Positions 35,631 to 43,678 of a stretch of 64,000 bases of DNA are shown here, piece by piece (position 1 is the first letter of the stretch; each line of letters starts with the position of its first letter). The notes below the pieces were generated by a model that saw only the letters and a program-made list of their open reading frames with translations, did no database searches and was not told where the DNA came from. The position numbers and the translations under genes were made by a program. The DNA is taken from NCBI RefSeq assembly GCF_001403795.1, contig NZ_CXSU01000012.1:1583264-1647263 (forward strand), read 5' to 3'. Origin of the DNA: Jannaschia donghaensis. GTDB lineage: Bacteria; Pseudomonadota; Alphaproteobacteria; Rhodobacterales; Rhodobacteraceae.

Positions 35631-36704
35631 CTACGGCTGCGTCCAGTTGCGGACCCCTACAAAACCCGCGTCTTCCAGCTTGGCCAGATAGGCTTGCAAC
35701 ATGCCGTCCCCGTCCTCGCCCGCGGCGTTGAGCGTTTCGGCCCATTCGCGCGCGATGTTCGGCATGGCGTTAGCCCAGGCCGTGCGATCCTCGGCCGAGA
35801 CGTCGATAATGGAGCCCCCGGCCTCGACGTAGGCTGCCTCCGCCGCGGCGGCATTGTCCATCGCCACACCCGCCAGATGGTCGCGGTAGTCGATGGCGAC
35901 GGCCTGCAGAACTTCTTTCACCTCGTCGGGAAGATTGTTCCAGTAGTCCCTGTTGACGGTGATCGTCTTGGAGTTCACCGCGCCCAGATCGGCCCGCAGC
36001 ATATATGGGGCGACTTCGGAGATGTTGAACGTCGCCGCCGCCTCGGGCCAGAGCTGCGCTGCATCCACCAGGCCGGTCTGAAGCATGTTGTAGAAGTCCG
36101 TGAGCCCCCCGCGCACGCCGGCGGCCCCCTCGATCCCCTCCAGATAGCGCAGGTTCATGCCCGCGCCCGCGATCTTCATCCCCTCCAGATCGCCCAGGTC
36201 GGCGACCTGGGTGCCCGAGAATACCTGATAGCTGTCCAACACGACGCCAGTCGCCAGATAGACCTGGTTCTGGGCCGCGAATTCGTTTTGCATCGCGGGG
36301 AACTCGCGCGCGATCTCGTCCACGGCCTTGGCGACGGCACGGGCGTCCGACGACACGAAAGGGGTCACGGCCGCAATGCCCTGGCTTGGCAGCTTCGACG
36401 AATGGAAGATCGTGGTGACGATGCCGATATCGCCCAAACCCAACTGCACCCCTTCGAGAACGCCACGCGGTTTGACGATGGAGCCGCCGTAATTTTCCTG
36501 CCAGTCCATGACGTAATTGCCGGTTTCGGCCAGACGGCGATCGACTTCGGGGATGAAGAAATTGGTGAATTCGCGCACCCAGAGCGCGCGGTCCGGATAG
36601 CCGTCGATGACGACGGCGGAAATCGTTTCCTGCGCCAGAACGGGCACCGCCGTCATCGAAGCGGCGATCGCACCCAGAACGGTGCGTCTTGTCCAGTTGA
36701 TCAT
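35631..36704 (-). CDS. dctP: TRAP transporter substrate-binding protein DctP
   Basis: 357 aa with a signal peptide (MINWTRRTVLGAIAASMTAV, cleaved after VLAQ) and the type II periplasmic binding fold of the DctP/TAXI superfamily. The Arg that usually binds the ligand carboxylate cannot be placed with confidence. The ATG at 36704 has GGGAGGA at 7 nt and is preferred over one 30 nt upstream. Together with DctQM it would import an organic acid, perhaps an aromatic one given the neighbouring dioxygenase and FAH genes. Confidence 0.92.
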   Translation of the reverse strand: MINWTRRTVLGAIAASMTAVPVLAQETISAVVIDGYPDRALWVREFTNFFIPEVDRRLAETGNYVMDWQENYGGSIVKPRGVLEGVQLGLGDIGIVTTIFHSSKLPSQGIAAVTPFVSSDARAVAKAVDEIAREFPAMQNEFAAQNQVYLATGVVLDSYQVFSGTQVADLGDLEGMKIAGAGMNLRYLEGIEGAAGVRGGLTDFYNMLQTGLVDAAQLWPEAAATFNISEVAPYMLRADLGAVNSKTITVNRDYWNNLPDEVKEVLQAVAIDYRDHLAGVAMDNAAAAEAAYVEAGGSIIDVSAEDRTAWANAMPNIAREWAETLNAAGEDGDGMLQAYLAKLEDAGFVGVRNWTQP

Positions 36705-36746
36705 GATCTTTCCTCCCAGAAAATGCAGGCTCATGGCCCCGTCGGT

Positions 36747-37205
36747 TCAGTCCGCCTTCACCCAGTTGACCCGCAGATCGGTGCCCGCGGCTTCGAACAG
36801 TTTGGCGATGGCGCAGTATTTGGCCGTTTCGACGCCCACGCGGGTCAGGTCATCCTGTCCCGCCGCCGTGTCGCAGGTCACCGTCAGCGTTACGGCCGGA
36901 AACGGCACGTCGATCTCCTCCTCCAGAAGGACGCCGCGCCGGTCGAACTTGCAGTCCGCATCGATGGTCACGACCCCCAGGTCGACCCCGAGACGATGCG
37001 CGGTCTTGTGGCCAATCACGTTGGTACAGCCGATCAGGGCCGTCATCGCCGCTTCGGTCGGCGTGGGGCCAAGATTGGTGCCGCCCCGCTCTTCCGGCTC
37101 GTCGATGACGACGGTCAGGTCGCGCACCGGTATTTCGGTGCGGGCATGGGTCGGGCACCGGGCCGTCATGCGGTAGGTCACGACTGTCTTCATCTTCACG
37201 GCCAT
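36747..37205 (-). CDS. OsmC-family protein
   Basis: 152 aa, OsmC/Ohr fold: a beta-rich N-terminus, GPTPTEAAMTALIGCTNVIG with the first catalytic Cys, and AKYCAIAKLFE with the second. The family reduces organic hydroperoxides with two cysteines. GGGGGAC precedes the ATG at 37205. It sits between the nitroreductase and TRAP genes of the aromatic operon. Confidence 0.9.
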   Translation of the reverse strand: MAVKMKTVVTYRMTARCPTHARTEIPVRDLTVVIDEPEERGGTNLGPTPTEAAMTALIGCTNVIGHKTAHRLGVDLGVVTIDADCKFDRRGVLLEEEIDVPFPAVTLTVTCDTAAGQDDLTRVGVETAKYCAIAKLFEAAGTDLRVNWVKAD

Positions 37206-37215
37206 CGTGTCCCCC

Positions 37216-37881
37216 TCAGGCAAACGTGCAGACGTCATCGAACGCGAAGCGCGGCAGTTTCTGGAACAGCGCCGTTTCGTCCGCATAGCCGATGTTGCAC
37301 AGGAAATTCGATTTCAGCGTCTTGCCGGCAAAGAATTCCTCGTCCACCACCGCGTTGGAGAAGCCGGACATCGCCCCGACATCCAGACCGACGGCGCGCG
37401 CGGCGATCATGAAATACGCGCCCTGCAACGTCCCGTTGCGATACGCCGTATCGGCAACGTAATCGGGGTTGCCGTCGAACAGGTGGCGGCGGTCATCGTG
37501 CGGGAACAGCTTGGGCAGATGCGTCCAGAAGTCCAGATCATGGGCGATGATCGCCGTGACCGGTGCCCCCATCATCTTGCCCACGTTCTGCGGTTTGAGC
37601 GATCTGGCCAGACGGTCCTTACCTTCGGGCGTCTTCACGAAGACGAAGCGTGCGGGCAGCGTGTTCATGCTGGTGGCGCCGTTGATCGTGATCTCGAAAA
37701 TCTCGTGCAGCAGGGCGTCCGAAACGGGTTTGTCCGTCCAGGCATAATGCGACCGCGCATCACGCAGGATCAGATCGATCGCATTGTCCGACAGACGGTC
37801 GATCCGTTTGCGCAGGTCGCGCACGTCCTGCTGCGCCTTCGCGCGCGCCGCATCGACCGTATCCGGGACGGGCGCGTTCAT
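37216..37881 (-). CDS. Nitroreductase family protein (RutE/HadB-like)
   Basis: 221 aa FMN-dependent reductase: RSHYAWTDKPVSDALLHEIF near the start, NTLPARFVFV, KMMGAPVTAIIAHD, and the C-terminal LGL-type region ARAVGLDVGAMSGF followed by FLCNIGYAD. This is the pattern of 3-hydroxypropanoate dehydrogenase (RutE)-like enzymes that reduce semialdehydes or quinones. ATGA overlap with the FAH gene shows coupling. Inference: reduces an intermediate of the aromatic pathway. Confidence 0.88.
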   Translation of the reverse strand: MNAPVPDTVDAARAKAQQDVRDLRKRIDRLSDNAIDLILRDARSHYAWTDKPVSDALLHEIFEITINGATSMNTLPARFVFVKTPEGKDRLARSLKPQNVGKMMGAPVTAIIAHDLDFWTHLPKLFPHDDRRHLFDGNPDYVADTAYRNGTLQGAYFMIAARAVGLDVGAMSGFSNAVVDEEFFAGKTLKSNFLCNIGYADETALFQKLPRFAFDDVCTFA

Positions 37882-38762
37882 TCGGCGGCGACCTTTGACG
37901 GCATATCTTTTTCGTCGACGATCCGGTTGGCGCAGATGCCGATCCCCTCGATCTCGATCTCGATCACCTCGCCGGGTTTCAACCAGCGCGGGTTCGGCTT
38001 CTTGGCGTGACCCACCCCCGGCGGGGTGCCCATGGCGATCAGGTCGCCGGGTTCCAGCGTGGTATATTCGGAAACGGTCGCGATGGTCTGCGCGACCGAC
38101 CAGATCATGTTGGCGGTGTTCGACGATTGCAGAACCTCGTCCCCGACGCGGCTTTCGATCTTCAGACCGGCGGCCCCCGCAGGCACTTCGTCGGGCGTGA
38201 CGACGAAAGGGCCGATGGCGCCCGTGTCGTCGAAATTCTTGCCCGGCGTCCATTGGTGCGTCTTGCGCTGAAAATCGCGGACCGACCCATCGTTGAACAC
38301 GGTATAGCCGAACACGTGGTCCAGCGCGTCGGCCTCGGCGATATGGCGCCCGCCTTTGCCGACGATGAACATCAGCTCCGCCTCGTAATCCAACTTGTCA
38401 GAGCAACTGGGCCGCACCAGCGGGGCACCGGCGGCCATGATCGAATTGCGACCGCGCATGAACAGCGCCGGATAGTCGGGGATGTCGTAGCCGCCCTCCT
38501 TGATGTGGTCGGTATAGTTCAGACCCAGGCAGATGATCGTTCCGGGCCGCGTCACGGGCAGCGCCGGCGTAATCGACGCGACGGGCACCGTTGGGGCCCC
38601 TTCGACCTTGGCAACGACCGATTTCGCAAGGGCAGGATTTGTGATCAACGCCATGAGGTCGTCGCCGACGGCCGGGTCAAGCGCGGTCAGATCGACAGCA
38701 TCGTCCCCCTTCACAGCATAGACCGCACGGCCCGATCCGGACCCGCCCACCAGAAATTTCAT
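37878..38762 (-). CDS. Fumarylacetoacetate hydrolase family protein
   Basis: 294 aa. The FAH fold shows in GLNYTDHIKEGG, the metal ligands in LDYEAELMFIVGKGG, and GYTVFNDGSVRDFQRKTHQW followed by a G-D-L-I-A-M-G-T-P-P-G-V-G end. Members hydrolyse or isomerise ring-cleavage products (for example 2-hydroxyhepta-2,4-diene-1,7-dioate isomerase or fumarylpyruvate hydrolase). ATG at 38762 chosen because AAGG lies 9 nt before it; an ATG three codons upstream is possible. First gene of the seven- or eight-gene minus-strand operon. Confidence 0.9.
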   Translation of the reverse strand: MKFLVGGSGSGRAVYAVKGDDAVDLTALDPAVGDDLMALITNPALAKSVVAKVEGAPTVPVASITPALPVTRPGTIICLGLNYTDHIKEGGYDIPDYPALFMRGRNSIMAAGAPLVRPSCSDKLDYEAELMFIVGKGGRHIAEADALDHVFGYTVFNDGSVRDFQRKTHQWTPGKNFDDTGAIGPFVVTPDEVPAGAAGLKIESRVGDEVLQSSNTANMIWSVAQTIATVSEYTTLEPGDLIAMGTPPGVGHAKKPNPRWLKPGEVIEIEIEGIGICANRIVDEKDMPSKVAAE

Positions 38763-38783
38763 CGCCGCCATCCTTGTCAGTTC

Positions 38784-38832
38784 AGTCAATTTCTGCCTAC
38801 GATATGCCACTGAGTCAATTAATATCGATATT
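38784..38832. promoter_or_regulatory. Candidate operator region between the divergent aromatic operon and YciI-gntR
   Basis: Two direct copies of AGTCAATT (38784-38791 and 38813-38820) and the perfect 12-bp palindrome AATATCGATATT (38821-38832) lie in the 74-bp gap between the divergent genes. On the minus strand TTGACT in the second copy could serve as a -35 box. The region is AT-rich unlike its surroundings. The adjacent GntR regulator is the obvious ligand. Confidence 0.5.
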
Positions 38833-38836
38833 TTAT

Positions 38837-39235
38837 ATGAGGCATCGGATGGTCGCTTGGGCGGATTACAAGGCGGGGGCCAAGGCACGCGGTGCGCTGG
38901 CCCTGGAACTTTACGCCGCGATCAGCACGCCGGCGAAGACGCCTGCTGACGTAAAGGCCGCCCTGCCGGACCACCTCGCATACCAGGCCGATCTGGAGCG
39001 AGCGGGGGCCCTGGCGTTCGCGGGCCCGCTGTCGGACGAAAGCGGCGACCAGATGCAGGGCATGGGCCTGATCATCTACCGCGCGGACGGTTTCGATGCC
39101 GCCCGCCGCTTGGCCGAAGATGACCCGATGCACAGATCGGGTGCGCGGAGCTTCGTGCTGCACCGCTGGATGATCAACGAAGGGTCGCTCTCGCTCAGCG
39201 TGGGGCTTTCCACCGGGGCCGTCGGCCTTACCTGA
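38837..39235 (+). CDS. YciI-like protein
   Basis: 132 aa with the YciI ferredoxin-like fold: DHLAYQADLERAGALAFAGP with the conserved His-Asp-like pair, then GMGLIIYRADGFDAARRLAE and DDPMHRSGA. Members act in ring-product chemistry or have unknown roles. ATG at 38837 chosen; MVAW four codons on is possible. It is upstream of the GntR gene on the same strand, divergent from the aromatic operon. Confidence 0.8.
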   Translation: MRHRMVAWADYKAGAKARGALALELYAAISTPAKTPADVKAALPDHLAYQADLERAGALAFAGPLSDESGDQMQGMGLIIYRADGFDAARRLAEDDPMHRSGARSFVLHRWMINEGSLSLSVGLSTGAVGLT

Positions 39236-39260
39236 CACCCTGCGGAAGGTGGGCGATAAC

Positions 39261-39923
39261 ATGATGAACGACCCTCGGGGCAAGGATGCTTCGGCCACCC
39301 ACGGCGCGTATCTCGCGATCCGCGAAAAGATCCTGACGGGCGACTTGCCTGCCGGTCAAAAGCTCAAGATCGAGCGACTGCGTGAAATGCTCAACACCGG
39401 CGCGTCCCCCGTGCGCGAGGCGCTGAGCCTGCTGACGTCCGACCTTCTGGTGGAGCGGATCGATCAGCGGGGCTTCCGCGCCGCCCCCGCCAACAAAGCG
39501 AATTTCGAGGAAATTCTGACCCTTCGCTGCGTTCTGGAAGATATGGCGTTGCGCCGGTCCATCGAACGGTCGACCCGCACCTGGGAAGACCGTCTGGTCC
39601 TGGCCCATCACCACATGACCCGCGCGACCGACCAGGGCACTGCCGCCTTCGAGGAGGCGCACAAGACCTTTCACATGACCCTTCTGGACAACGCATCACT
39701 TGCGATGTTGGAGCGGTATTGCAGCCAACTCTATGATCTGAACATCCGGTATCGGTATCTTGCCGCGCGCGGGGCGGGCTATCGCCGTCGCGACGTCTCG
39801 GGCGAGCATCGCGCCATTCTGGACGCCGCGCTGGAGGGCGACGCAGACCGGGCGTCGGCGCGGTTGCTGGACCACTACCGCCTGACCGGTGACTACCTTG
39901 TCGCGGAACTGGACGATCTCTAG
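39261..39923 (+). CDS. GntR/FadR-family transcriptional regulator
   Basis: 220 aa: winged helix at about 10-75 (REKILTGDLPAGQKLKIERL, SPVREALSLLTSDLL, FRAAPANKANF) and a helical FCD effector domain (about 85-215), with His residues in HKTFHMTLL and GEHRAILDAAL that usually bind metal. GGAAGG precedes the start. Inference: it senses an aromatic-pathway acid and represses the divergent operon through the palindrome upstream. Confidence 0.9.
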   Translation: MMNDPRGKDASATHGAYLAIREKILTGDLPAGQKLKIERLREMLNTGASPVREALSLLTSDLLVERIDQRGFRAAPANKANFEEILTLRCVLEDMALRRSIERSTRTWEDRLVLAHHHMTRATDQGTAAFEEAHKTFHMTLLDNASLAMLERYCSQLYDLNIRYRYLAARGAGYRRRDVSGEHRAILDAALEGDADRASARLLDHYRLTGDYLVAELDDL

Positions 39924-39966
39924 TCCGCCCGGGTCAGGCGGCGGCCGTCCAGCCCTAACCTGCCGC

Positions 39967-42273
39967 TCAGCAGTCCGAGAGAGCGGCTTTGCGCGCGTCC
40001 GCCACGTCGAACCGGTCGAGCATCATGACCTTGTGCCACGCGGCGACGAAGGTGCGGATCATCATCTCCTCACCGCCCGCCCCGGCATAGAGCTCGGCGA
40101 TCTGGCGCAACTCGGCATTGGCCCCGAAGACCAGGTCCAGACGCGTCGCCTGCCACTTGGTCTGCCCACTGGCCCGATCGACCAGATCGAACGCTTCTTC
40201 GGCCTCGCTCTGCGGACGCCATTCCAGATCGGGGGAGACCAGCTCTCGGAAGAAATCGTTGGACAGCGTGCCGCGCCGCGCGGTGAAGACACCGTGGTTC
40301 GACCCTCCTGCGTTCTGATCCAGCACGCGCAAACCGCCCGTCAGCGCCGTCCATTCGGGAGCCGTCAGTTTCAGCAAAGCGGCCTTGTCCAGAAACAGAC
40401 GCTCGGGCGCGACGTGCAGTCCGACCGCGGCGTCCACATGATTGCGGAACCCGTCGACCACCGGACGCAGCCATTCGAAGCTCTCGACATCGGTCCATTC
40501 GGCGCTGGCATCCGTGCGACCGGGGACGAACGGCACGGTGACATCGTGACCCCCGGCCCGGGCGGCGGCTTCGATGCCCGCGCCCCCGGCAAGCACGATG
40601 AGATCGGCGGTGGAGACCTTGGCCTCTCCCTCTGCGTCAAACCCGGCCTTCACCTTGTCCAGTTCGTCCAGCACGCGGTCCAGACGCGCGGGGTCGTTCA
40701 CCGCCCAGCCCTTCTGCGGCGCCAGCCGGACACGCGCGCCGTTCGCACCGCCCCGCTTATCACTGTCGCGGTAGGTCGAGGCCGAAGCCCAGGCGACCGC
40801 GATCAGATCGACATGTGACAGCCCCGTCTCCAGCACGCGGACCTTCAGATCCGCGATCTGTGCGTCGTCGATCAGCGGGTGATCGACATCCGGCACCGGG
40901 TCCTGCCAGATGAACGTGCCGCCCAGCTTGGGGCCCAGCCAGCGCGACGTCGGGCCAAGGTCGCGGTGGATCAGCTTGTGCCAGGCCTTGGAGAAGGCCT
41001 CGGTGAAATAGTCGAAATCCGCCAGGAACCGCTCGCCGATCTTCCGGTATTCGGGGTCCACCTTGAAGGCCAGATCGGTGGTCATCATCATCAGCGGATG
41101 CTCCACCCCGTCCAGATGCGCATCCCGCGTTTTGGGGGCATCAGGGTCGACCGGCGTCCACTGCAAGGCGCCGGCCGGGCTCCGGGTCTGCTCCCATTCG
41201 TATTTGAAAAGGTTGATCAGATAATCGTTGTCCCACCGCGTCGGATGCGGCGTCCAAGACCCCTCGATGCCGTTCGTCATCGTGTTCTCGGCGTTGCCCG
41301 TGCCCTCGGGGTTGTGCCAGCCAAGCCCCGCTTGCGACATGGGCGCGATTTCCGGGGCCCCTCCGATCCTGTCGGCTGGCACCGCGCCGTGGGACTTACC
41401 GAAGGCATGGCCCCCGGCGACCAAGGCGAGGGTCTCCTCGTCGTTCATGGCCATGCGGGCGAACGTCTCGCGGATATCGCGGGCGGCATCCATCGGGTCA
41501 CCGTTCCCGCCCGGTCCTTCGGGATCGACATAGATCAGCGACTGGTGGGACGCGGCCAGCGGATTTTCCAGGTCGTAATACTCGTCCTTCGGCCCGCCCT
41601 GCCAGCGAAGCCCGCGATTTACCATCTGATCTGGACGACCCGCTTTGGGGTCGGCTGGCACCTCGGTCGGGGCCTTACCCATCCAACCTTCGGGGCCCCA
41701 ATAGGTACCGCGATCTGCTTCCCACGCATCTTCGCGGCCATAGGCGAAACCCTGGATCGGCAGCCCCATGTCCTCCAGCGCGACGGTGCCGGCAAGCATC
41801 ATCAGATCGGCCCAGCTGAGCGCAGCGCCGTATTTCAGTTTGATCGGCAACAGAAGGCGACGCGATTTGTCGGTATTGCCATTGTCCCACCACGATCCGA
41901 TGGGCGCAAACCGCTGCAGACCTTCGGCTGATCCGCCACGGCCGTCCGCGATCCGGTATGTTCCGGCAGAATGCCAGCTCATACGGTTCATCTGCGGCCC
42001 GTAATGGCCGTAGTCCGACGGCCACCAGTCCACGGGTTGATGCAGAAACGCGCGAACGTCTTCCCAAAGGGCCGCGTGATCCAACCCCTCGACGGCGGCG
42101 GCGTAGTCGAAATCGCGCCCCAGCGGGTTCGCCTGCGGCGGATCCTGATTGAGCAATTCGACCTTCAGGCGGTTCGGCCACCAATGATCCAGCGACGGTT
42201 CCGACCCCTGCGCCCCACCGATGCGGGTTCCCCGGAATGGGCAGGCCCCTTGGGTTGCTGCGTGGTCTTTCAT
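39967..42273 (-). CDS. katG: Catalase-peroxidase KatG with Gln replacing the adduct Met
   Basis: 768 aa, usual length. It breaks down hydrogen peroxide and has broad peroxidase activity. The distal haem triad is Arg97, Trp100, His101 in [10 protein letters not shown], and the proximal His is in [13 protein letters not shown]. The Tyr of the cross-link is probably Tyr191 (GTYWGPEG). Where KatGs have VQMGLIYVNPEG or SHMGLIYVNPEG, this one reads [12 protein letters not shown] (Gln244; codon CAG). The Met-Tyr-Trp adduct needed for catalase activity could therefore not form. AGGAGA precedes the ATG. It is convergent with gntR; the stops are 43 bp apart. Confidence 0.95.
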   Translation of the reverse strand: MKDHAATQGACPFRGTRIGGAQGSEPSLDHWWPNRLKVELLNQDPPQANPLGRDFDYAAAVEGLDHAALWEDVRAFLHQPVDWWPSDYGHYGPQMNRMSWHSAGTYRIADGRGGSAEGLQRFAPIGSWWDNGNTDKSRRLLLPIKLKYGAALSWADLMMLAGTVALEDMGLPIQGFAYGREDAWEADRGTYWGPEGWMGKAPTEVPADPKAGRPDQMVNRGLRWQGGPKDEYYDLENPLAASHQSLIYVDPEGPGGNGDPMDAARDIRETFARMAMNDEETLALVAGGHAFGKSHGAVPADRIGGAPEIAPMSQAGLGWHNPEGTGNAENTMTNGIEGSWTPHPTRWDNDYLINLFKYEWEQTRSPAGALQWTPVDPDAPKTRDAHLDGVEHPLMMMTTDLAFKVDPEYRKIGERFLADFDYFTEAFSKAWHKLIHRDLGPTSRWLGPKLGGTFIWQDPVPDVDHPLIDDAQIADLKVRVLETGLSHVDLIAVAWASASTYRDSDKRGGANGARVRLAPQKGWAVNDPARLDRVLDELDKVKAGFDAEGEAKVSTADLIVLAGGAGIEAAARAGGHDVTVPFVPGRTDASAEWTDVESFEWLRPVVDGFRNHVDAAVGLHVAPERLFLDKAALLKLTAPEWTALTGGLRVLDQNAGGSNHGVFTARRGTLSNDFFRELVSPDLEWRPQSEAEEAFDLVDRASGQTKWQATRLDLVFGANAELRQIAELYAGAGGEEMMIRTFVAAWHKVMMLDRFDVADARKAALSDC

Positions 42274-42936
42274 GGCGGACGTCTCCTGTAGGCGGTCCTC
42301 GTCCCCGCCGGAGTGATCGATCGGGATCACGGGCGAGACGCGGAGTTGGGATATTCAGTCGGGCACGTAGGGTGCGGGTCCACCTCGACCAGTCCTGCAC
42401 GCGCTGGTCCGTGACGCCCCGATCCCTGCCATTCGCAGCGGCGGACCATTCGGTCTCGATCCCCACGGACAGCGGGGTGCAAGGACGGTATCTATTCCAC
42501 CACGCGGCATGGCGGCATCCACATCGAAGTGGCAGAGCCATTTGAAGCCAGATTGTGCGGCCAGATCAGATTCCAGATGTCTCAGGCGGGGCTTCGCCGT
42601 CGGTCATCGTGTTGCGCAAAAAGGTGCTATCAGATGAACGCCGGAACGGATCGTCAAGGACCTTCGCAGCCGATGCAGGAGCGGCAAAGTCGGTCGTACA
42701 TCTTGCGGCTTCGTCTTTGTCGAAGCTCTCCAATCCTATCTCAAAAACTCCCCAATAAAGATGACCGAATGGTTCGCAGCGTTTTCCGAGACCCAATTTT
42801 CCGTTGCCGTCACTGCCCTGCGGCAAGATCAGGCCCGACCATACAGGTGCAGAACCTGGTATCACATCCGAGGTCATTCCCTTCGATCTTGGCAGGGGGG
42901 GTCAGGGATGTTTGCGGTCAGACGCAGATCGAACAC
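42274..42936. other. Region upstream of katG without supported genes
   Basis: About 660 bp. It should contain the katG promoter. No OxyR- or Fur-like site is clear to me. The small reading frames on both strands have no recognisable family or good start signals. The right end runs into an AraC remnant. Confidence 0.45.
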
Positions 42937-43134
42937 GCCATGGGCCAGCGCTGGTTTCCCACCGCCGAACTGTTGCGCGACGGCAAAACCTCGATCGCTC
43001 GGACTGCGGCCGAGGTCGGAAGCGACGTAGACAGCATGTTTTCCGTCGTGTTCCAGCGCGTTATGGGCGACGCCCCATGGCGTTGGGGTCGCGCGTTGCG
43101 AAGACATCCAGCCGACCCCCACCAAGACGTATGA
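42937..43134 (+). pseudogene. Remnant of an AraC-family regulator (C-terminal HTH)
   Basis: The segment from about 42940 reads MGQRWFPTAELLRDGKTSIA, then RTAAEVGSDVDSMFSVVFQR and VMGDAPWRWGRALRR. This matches the end of AraC-type DNA-binding domains (the pattern AA-LLR-G-SIARVA-EVGYDSEAAFSRAFKR-FG-SP-WRR). The N-terminal part and first HTH are missing or out of frame upstream. Probably a decayed regulator gene, with TGA at 43132. Confidence 0.6.
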
Positions 43135-43273
43135 TAGCGACGGCCGGCGCAATATTGCGAGTAACAGATTCCGCTACGAGCGGTCTTCCCGACTGACATG
43201 GCGATTGCCCAATCCAGTCGCCACATGGGCAAAGTCATGTCCGTGTCCCGATCTAGTGGGGGCGTCGATCCGC

Positions 43274-43645
43274 CTAGCAGACGTGCGTCGCGACGATGTC
43301 CCGCATCTGATCCAAGGTCATGGGCTTGACCAGGACCGCGGCGCAACCAGCGTCCAGGCAGGCCTTCCGCGTCCGCTGCGTGGTGTCTGCGGTAACCACG
43401 ATGATCGGAATGTTTGCCGTCCGCGCCTCAGCTTTGATGCGACGTGTCGCCTCGATCCCGTCGAGACTTGGCATATTGAAATCCATGAAGACAATCGACG
43501 GCGTCAAAGCCGCAGCCATCTCGACTGCTCCCTCGCCATCGACGGCGCGCTGCGTGTCTATGTCCAGCTTGCGCAGGAGCGAGCAGATCACGAAGCGGTG
43601 GGTCGGATCGTCCTCGGCCACAAGGGCAAGGATATCGTTTTTCAT
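43274..43645 (-). CDS. Single-domain response regulator (CheY-like receiver)
   Basis: 123 aa receiver only. The acidic pocket is E11/D12/D13, the phospho-acceptor D55 (FMDFNMPSLDG), the switch Thr85 and Lys107 (LVKPMT). It has no output domain, so it should act by protein contact or as a phosphate sink. It lies 33 nt after the histidine kinase gene and is surely its partner. Confidence 0.92.
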   Translation of the reverse strand: MKNDILALVAEDDPTHRFVICSLLRKLDIDTQRAVDGEGAVEMAAALTPSIVFMDFNMPSLDGIEATRRIKAEARTANIPIIVVTADTTQRTRKACLDAGCAAVLVKPMTLDQMRDIVATHVC

Positions 43646-43678
43646 CTCGTATATCTCCGGTAATGTTTAGCAAATCAT

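Noticed and set aside
35445..37412. 655-codon plus-strand frame opposite dctP, osmC and part of the nitroreductase gene
   Set aside because: Composition is Arg/His/Asp-rich, it crosses several genes with good families, and no motif is seen.
39925..39941. Short CCGCC/GGCGG hairpin between convergent gntR and katG
   Set aside because: Only 5 bp of stem and no T tract; too weak to call a terminator.
40879..41931. 350-codon plus-strand frame within katG
   Set aside because: Antisense to a full-length katG with all haem motifs; shadow frame.
42566..42877. 103-codon minus-strand frame upstream of katG
   Set aside because: No recognisable family, no ribosome binding site, and it overlaps the decayed AraC region; not supported.
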